64,000 bases of DNA from Candidatus Marispirochaeta associata (GTDB lineage: Bacteria > Spirochaetota > Spirochaetia > JC444 > Marispirochaetaceae). Below the pieces are notes generated by a model that worked only from the letters and a program-made list of their open reading frames with translations, did no database searches and had not been told where the DNA came from. Position 1 is the stretch's first letter. Every line of letters starts with the position of its first letter. This document shows, piece by piece, positions 59,402 through 64,000 of this stretch. The position numbers and the translations under genes are program-made. The stretch spans positions 62,001 to 126,000 of the forward strand of contig JWTM01000273.1 of NCBI GenBank assembly GCA_001749745.1, read 5' to 3'.

Positions 59402-61114
59402 CTAGCCGAAAACAACCTCTTTGGCGCTGGTAACGACCTCAGGCAGGGCGACCCGGTAGCCTTCGAGGGTCGAGCGGACATTGAATTCCACCTCTCCGTC
59501 CTTCATGGCCTTGTTGCCGAGGGTTATGCGCAGGGGCAGCCCCAGTAGATCGGCGTCGTTGAACTTGACTCCGGCGGTCTCCTTGCGGTCGTCCAACAGG
59601 ACTTCCAGACCGGCGGTGATCAGATCGGCGTAGATCTTTTCGGCCTCTTCGTTGCTCTTCAGGAGGTTGACGATGTGCACCTGGTAGGGTGCGACCGCCG
59701 CCGGAAGCTTGAGTCCCTTCTCGTCGTTGTACTCCTCAGCCAGACAGGCCAAGAGCCGCCCCACACCGATGCCGTAGGAGCCCATGACCACCGGGACGCT
59801 CTTCCCGTTCTCATCCTGGAAGGTACAACCCATGGCCTCGGAGTAGCGGGTACCGAGCTGAAAGATGTTCCCCACCTCGACGCCGCGCTTGGCCTGCAGG
59901 GGCTTGCGGCATTCGGGGCACATATGGCCGTCCTGGGCCGAGGCGATATCCGCCACGGTCCCCTGATAATCCCGGCCGAAGTTGGTGTTGAGGGTATGGA
60001 AGCCCTCCTTGTTGGCGCCGGCAACCAGGTTATTTGAGCCGGCGGCGGAGTCGTCCACAATCAAAACCACATCCTTGGCGCCTACCGCCGAGGCGTAACC
60101 GGGAACCATTCCGCAGGCGAGGATCTCCTCCTCATGGGCGGGACGCAGCGCCAGGGCGCCGGAGGCCTTCTGCAGCTTCGCATCCTCCACATCCAGGTCG
60201 CCGCGGATGATGGCGAGCACCATCTTTTCGCTGCTCTCCGCCTCGTTCTCTGAATCCTGGAAGCGGCCCATCATCATCACCGCCTTGGCGGTCTTGCGGG
60301 TCGGAATGTCGAGAAAAGCGGCCAGCTCCTCGATGGTCTTGCAGTTCGGGGTCTCTACCGTCTCCATCTCCGCCGGCGTCTCCGGATAGAGCTGCTTATG
60401 GATCGAGGCGACCTGGCGGTTGGCGCTGTAGCCGCACTCGGAACAGATAATGATCGTATCCTCTCCAATGGAGTTCAGGTACATATACTCGTGGCTCACC
60501 TTACCGCCCATCATCCCCGTATCCGAGGCGACCGCGATAACAGGCAGACCGCAGCGCTTGAAGATCCTGAAATAGGCGTGGTAGTGGGCCTCATACTGCT
60601 TCTCGAGTCCCGCGTAATCCCGGTCGAAGCTGTAGCTGTCCTTCATGGTAAACTCCCGCACCCGGATAAGTCCGGCTCGGGGACGGGGATCGTCGCGCCA
60701 TTTGGTCTGAATGTGATAGACCATCGACGGCAACTGCCGGTAGGTCTGGAGTTCGTCGCGCATTATATCGGTGACCGTCTCTTCGTGGGTCATGGCCAGG
60801 ACCATGTCCCTGTCGTTCCGGTCCTTGAAACGGGAGAGTTCGGCATCGATGGAGAACCAGCGACCGGTCTCCTTCCAAATCTCCGCCGGATTTACCACCG
60901 GCATCAGCATCTCCATACCGCCGATGGCATCCATCTCTTCTCTGATTATCTGTTCAATCTTCCGGAGACTCCGAAATGCCAGGGGCAGGGCCGAATAGAT
61001 ACCGGCCGCGGTCTGGCGGATATAGCCCGCCCGGAGCAGAAATTCATGCCCCTTAGAGTCGGTTTTACCCGGGGTTTCCCGGAGAGTCCGCGAAAAAAGC
61101 TGTGACATTCTCAT
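59402..61114 (-). CDS. proS: Prolyl-tRNA synthetase
   Basis: 570 residues, class II synthetase of the bacterial type with an inserted editing domain (about 230-385). Motif 1 is in the [22 protein letters not shown] region, motif 2 [24 protein letters not shown], motif 3 [15 protein letters not shown]; the anticodon-binding end follows ([22 protein letters not shown]). The start at 61114 (61108 also possible) is chosen because a -10 box lies seven bases away; the open frame to 61150 would cover that promoter. It should charge tRNA-Pro and clear mischarged Ala. Confidence 0.96.
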   Translation of the reverse strand: MRMSQLFSRTLRETPGKTDSKGHEFLLRAGYIRQTAAGIYSALPLAFRSLRKIEQIIREEMDAIGGMEMLMPVVNPAEIWKETGRWFSIDAELSRFKDRNDRDMVLAMTHEETVTDIMRDELQTYRQLPSMVYHIQTKWRDDPRPRAGLIRVREFTMKDSYSFDRDYAGLEKQYEAHYHAYFRIFKRCGLPVIAVASDTGMMGGKVSHEYMYLNSIGEDTIIICSECGYSANRQVASIHKQLYPETPAEMETVETPNCKTIEELAAFLDIPTRKTAKAVMMMGRFQDSENEAESSEKMVLAIIRGDLDVEDAKLQKASGALALRPAHEEEILACGMVPGYASAVGAKDVVLIVDDSAAGSNNLVAGANKEGFHTLNTNFGRDYQGTVADIASAQDGHMCPECRKPLQAKRGVEVGNIFQLGTRYSEAMGCTFQDENGKSVPVVMGSYGIGVGRLLACLAEEYNDEKGLKLPAAVAPYQVHIVNLLKSNEEAEKIYADLITAGLEVLLDDRKETAGVKFNDADLLGLPLRITLGNKAMKDGEVEFNVRSTLEGYRVALPEVVTSAKEVVFG

Positions 61115-61121
61115 GGCAGTA

Positions 61122-61150
61122 AACCTATCAGGGCGCCGGGGATAGGTCAA
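61122..61150 (-). promoter_or_regulatory. Leaderless-type promoter of proS
   Basis: On the minus strand TTGACC (61145-61150), a 17-base spacer and TAGGTT (61122-61127), seven bases before the ATG at 61114. The rest of the 232-base divergent gap 61115-61346 is AT-rich near 61200-61275 but I see no clear promoter for the ligase gene. Confidence 0.6.
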
Positions 61151-61346
61151 GCAAGCCTCCCGCCCTCCTCAAGCGGAGCAAGAGCGCTGCCGGACGGCCA
61201 GCCGAACGGTAAATAAGGCTATTTTCCCATAAGGATTTGCCTTTCTCTTAATCTATTCCTAATTTAGTAAAGAACGAAGGCCTTCGCGATCATTGGTAAC
61301 CGCACAATTTCAGATAACACGCGGACGAATTCGCAGGAGGTATTAT

Positions 61347-63119
61347 ATGAACGGCTTTGCTACGCTCCCAGAGCTTTTGCATCGATGTGCAGAGGTCTAC
61401 GGCGATCAAGCGGCTGTCTACCAGCGGCGTCAGGGCAGCTGGTTCCCGATTCCCTATTCAACCCTGGAAAAACGAGTACTCTTTCTCGCCGCCGGTTTAA
61501 CGGATTTAGGCATACGAGATGGGGAGGCTATCGGCCTAATCGCTCCCTCGTCCCCCGACTGGGTAAGCATCGATCTGGCGATCCAGCTGGCCGGAGGGGT
61601 GACCGTACCAATCTTCAAGCGCATATCCGAAGAGAGCCTGACCCACGAAATCAAGGACTCGGGGATGCGCTACATATTCGTCGGCAACGACGAGGAGCTT
61701 GGTAAGGTGACCAGCTGCGGCGGCAAGCGTCTGGAGCACATCATCACCTTCGGCTTCGATCCGCGGGAACACCACTTCTACGAGGCCCTCTACCAACGGG
61801 GCAAGAGCTACATCGATGAACACCCGGACTATTACGAACAGCGGCTGAAGGCCCAGAAAGGTGATAATCTGGCGACGATCATCTACACCTCGGGCAGCAC
61901 CGGTCTCCCGAAAGGGGTTATGCTGAATCAGGCCAATATAATCAGTCAGGTACACGGTTCCGCCGAGCGCTTTCCTCTGCGCCATACCGAGGATACCGCC
62001 CTCTCCACCCTGCCCATGGCCCATATCTTCGAACGGATGGTGGTTTATTTCTATTTCTCCCAGGGGGTCAATATCTACTTCGTCGACGATCCGAAGAAGG
62101 TAGGCGATCAGATCAAGGAGGTGCGCCCCACGGTGATGACCGTCGTGCCGCGGCTCCTGGAAAAGGTCTATATGAAGATGCGCGAGAAGGCCGAGGCAAA
62201 CAAGGGCATAAAGAAGCGCCTGGCTTTAGCGGCCTTCGCCCGGGCGGAGAGTAAGGATGAGACCGAGCCCTTCTCGGGCATCAAGGACATGCTCTACCAG
62301 AGCGCGGTCTACAAGAAACTTCGCGAGGCCCTAGGCGGCAGACTGCGGCTGGTAATATCCGGCGCAGCGGCGATGCCTCCCGCCATCGGCCGCTTCTTCA
62401 TGAATATCGGCATGCCCCTCTACGAGGGCTACGGCATGACCGAGGCAAGCCCGGTAATCGCGGCCAACAAACCGGGGGCCAACAAGCTGGGGACCGTGGG
62501 ACTCCCTTTTCCCAACGTCGAGGTGAAGATCGGCGATGAGGGGGAGATTCTCGCCAAGGGACCCAATCTGATGCAGGGCTACCACAACCGGCCCGACGCT
62601 ACGGCGGAAACCCTGGTAAACGGTTGGCTCCATACCGGGGATCTCGGCAGCCTGGACCGGGACGGTTACCTTACCGTGACCGGTCGCAAGAAGGAGCTCT
62701 TCAAGAAGTCGACCGGTGAGTACGTGCCGCCCGCACCGATAGAACAGGCCTTAGGGCGGATCGCCTGGGTGGACAGCGCTGTAGTCGTCGCCGACGGCCG
62801 AACCTTCGCCTCGGCCCTGCTTTTTCCGGATCCCGACGCACTGCAGAAGGAGAAGAAGAAGCTCGGCTTCGAAAAGCAGTCCGATGCGGAGTTTGTCCGT
62901 AATCCGCGCTTCATGGATACCGTCCAGGAGGTGGTGGATAACATGAACCAGCATCTACACCACTGCGAGAATGTGGAGCGTTTCCGCATCGTCTCCGAGC
63001 CCCTGACCATCGACAATGGGGAACTGACGCCGACGATGAAGATTCGACGCCACATCGTAGAAGAGAAATACAGCGATCTGATCGAAGAGATGTACAGCGG
63101 AACTGGAGGATGGAAGTGA
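61347..63119 (+). CDS. Long-chain acyl-CoA synthetase (AMP-forming)
   Basis: 590 residues, ANL-superfamily adenylating enzyme. The P-loop is TIIYTSGSTGLPKGVML, the A5 block is YEGYGMTEASPVIAANKPG, then WLHTGDLGSLDRDGYLTVTGRKKELFKKSTGEYVPPAPIE, the hinge that FadD-type acyl-CoA ligases share. It makes acyl-CoA from fatty acid, ATP and CoA. AGGAGG precedes the ATG at 61347; an in-frame ATG at 61293 has none. Its stop overlaps the GTG of the thiolase gene, so it works with beta-oxidation. Confidence 0.93.
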   Translation: MNGFATLPELLHRCAEVYGDQAAVYQRRQGSWFPIPYSTLEKRVLFLAAGLTDLGIRDGEAIGLIAPSSPDWVSIDLAIQLAGGVTVPIFKRISEESLTHEIKDSGMRYIFVGNDEELGKVTSCGGKRLEHIITFGFDPREHHFYEALYQRGKSYIDEHPDYYEQRLKAQKGDNLATIIYTSGSTGLPKGVMLNQANIISQVHGSAERFPLRHTEDTALSTLPMAHIFERMVVYFYFSQGVNIYFVDDPKKVGDQIKEVRPTVMTVVPRLLEKVYMKMREKAEANKGIKKRLALAAFARAESKDETEPFSGIKDMLYQSAVYKKLREALGGRLRLVISGAAAMPPAIGRFFMNIGMPLYEGYGMTEASPVIAANKPGANKLGTVGLPFPNVEVKIGDEGEILAKGPNLMQGYHNRPDATAETLVNGWLHTGDLGSLDRDGYLTVTGRKKELFKKSTGEYVPPAPIEQALGRIAWVDSAVVVADGRTFASALLFPDPDALQKEKKKLGFEKQSDAEFVRNPRFMDTVQEVVDNMNQHLHHCENVERFRIVSEPLTIDNGELTPTMKIRRHIVEEKYSDLIEEMYSGTGGWK

Positions 63120-64000
63120 GAGAACGCATAGCAATTATAGACGGAGTCCGCACCCCGATGGCCAAGGCGGGGGGGATCCTGCAGGAGATTAGCGCCGATA
63201 CCCTCGGCACCCACGCGACCCGGGAGTTGTTGAACCGCACCGGATTCGATCCGGCCGAGATAGACGAGGTCATCTTCGGCAACGTGGCCCAGCCGGCCGA
63301 TGCGGCCAACGTCTCCCGGGTTATCGCTCTCAGGGCGGGAATACCAATCAATATTCCGGCCTATACAGTACACCGCAACTGCGCCTCCGGGATGGAGGCG
63401 ATCACCTCCGGTGCTCTGAAAATCTTGAACGGTAGTGCACAGGTTATCCTCGCCGGGGGAACCGAATCAATGAGCAATATTCCGCTGATGTTCAACCGGC
63501 AGTATGTGAAATGGGCGGCCGGAATGGCCCGGGCTAAAACCACGGGTCAAAAGCTGGGTCAGCTCTTAAAATTCCGCCCCAAGATGCTCAAGCCGGTAAT
63601 CGGGGTGATGCAGGGACTGACGGATCCCGTATCGGGGATGATGATGGGCGATACAGCCGAGGTGCTGGCCCGGGAGTTCGCCGTAACCCGGGAGGAGCAG
63701 GATGAATATGCCCTCTTGAGCCACGAGCGGGCCATAGCCGCGGCCGATCAGGGGCTCTTCGAACGGGAGATAATGCCCATTCCCTTGCCGCCGAAGAACG
63801 ATACCCTGGTAGAGAGCGACCAGGGTCCCCGTCGGGGACAGAGCATGGAGGCCCTGGCGAAGCTCAAGCCCTACTTCGACCGCCAGGCGGGAACCGTTAC
63901 CGTAGGGAACGCCTGTCCCATCACCGACGGCGCGGCGGCGCTCCTCTTGATGAGCGAATCGGGAGCCCGCAAGCGCGGATTTGAACCGCTGGGCTATCTG
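63116..64000 (+). CDS. Thiolase (acetyl-CoA acyltransferase), C-terminus cut by window edge
   Basis: 295 codons visible of about 400. The nucleophilic Cys is in VHRNCASGMEAITSG, and VILAGGTESMSNIPL follows, the core of thiolases; the C-terminal GNACPITDGAAALLL stretch resembles thiolase GN-SGINDGAAA blocks, with His and Cys of the second half still beyond the edge. The GTG at 63116 shares GTGA with the ligase stop and has GGAGG six bases before it; an ATG at 63110 is too close to that site. With the ligase it suggests fatty-acid degradation or acetoacetyl-CoA formation. Confidence 0.9.
   Translation, partial: MRERIAIIDGVRTPMAKAGGILQEISADTLGTHATRELLNRTGFDPAEIDEVIFGNVAQPADAANVSRVIALRAGIPINIPAYTVHRNCASGMEAITSGALKILNGSAQVILAGGTESMSNIPLMFNRQYVKWAAGMARAKTTGQKLGQLLKFRPKMLKPVIGVMQGLTDPVSGMMMGDTAEVLAREFAVTREEQDEYALLSHERAIAAADQGLFEREIMPIPLPPKNDTLVESDQGPRRGQSMEALAKLKPYFDRQAGTVTVGNACPITDGAAALLLMSESGARKRGFEPLGYL

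Noticed and set aside
1..64000. tRNA, rRNA or CRISPR elements
   Set aside because: I looked for TTCGA-type T-loops and for regularly spaced direct repeats and found none that fit.

Overview
The window reads as chromosomal DNA of a GC-rich bacterium with two membranes. Several exported proteins carry lipoboxes, and there are two RND efflux pumps with lipoprotein adaptors. Rubrerythrin, several chemotaxis and sensory proteins, a coiled-coil lipoprotein beside a LysM protein, and a TrpB2-type tryptophan synthase beta chain together fit a free-living, anaerobic or oxygen-tolerant spirochaete. That placement is an inference from gene content, of moderate to low confidence. I found no tRNA, rRNA, CRISPR array, insertion sequence or phage gene. 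Coding density is very high and no gap exceeds 300 bases.

Layout. 1-4.4 kb: an RND pump (permease cut by the window edge) divergent from a MATE exporter. 4.5-9.2 kb: a GyrI-like protein, a TetR regulator with its own perfect operator plus a flavin reductase, then on the minus strand a quinone-reductase-like enzyme, a Cys-rich redox protein and a small Xre regulator with a membrane partner. 9.3-12.6 kb: an FAD oxidoreductase and two aldo/keto reductases. 12.7-18 kb: a hybrid histidine kinase overlapping a substrate-binding lipoprotein, then a chemotaxis receptor. 18-22 kb: rubrerythrin, two envelope proteins, a glycosyltransferase-like protein, a short-chain dehydrogenase and an RRM RNA-binding protein. 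22.2-28.5 kb: nadA, a PQQ-type sugar dehydrogenase, a CoA-disulfide reductase with two rhodanese domains, and speA.

28.5-41.2 kb is the most organised block. Seven genes, each overlapping the next by exactly four bases, encode a MoxR ATPase, a DUF58 protein, two vWA membrane proteins and three partners I cannot name. Two half-size YeeE/YedE sulfur transporters, a FecR-domain protein and a small membrane protein follow. 41.3-46.7 kb: a histidine kinase and a second RND pump. 46.8-49.2 kb: an Xre-type regulator fused to a CarH-like cobalamin light-sensor module, overlapping a class II photolyase; this looks like a self-contained light-response unit. 49.3-57.2 kb: a PAS-GGDEF-EAL protein, a 4Fe-4S protein, FmdB, an MFS transporter, and a partner-switching set (PP2C phosphatase, STAS antagonist, anti-sigma-type kinase). 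57.2-64 kb: arsC, trpB2 with a clear promoter and operator, proS, an acyl-CoA ligase and a truncated thiolase.

One pattern runs through the window. Many genes that lack a ribosome-binding site have a -10 box (often TATACT) only 6-11 bases before the ATG, which predicts leaderless or near-leaderless mRNAs next to ordinary Shine-Dalgarno genes.
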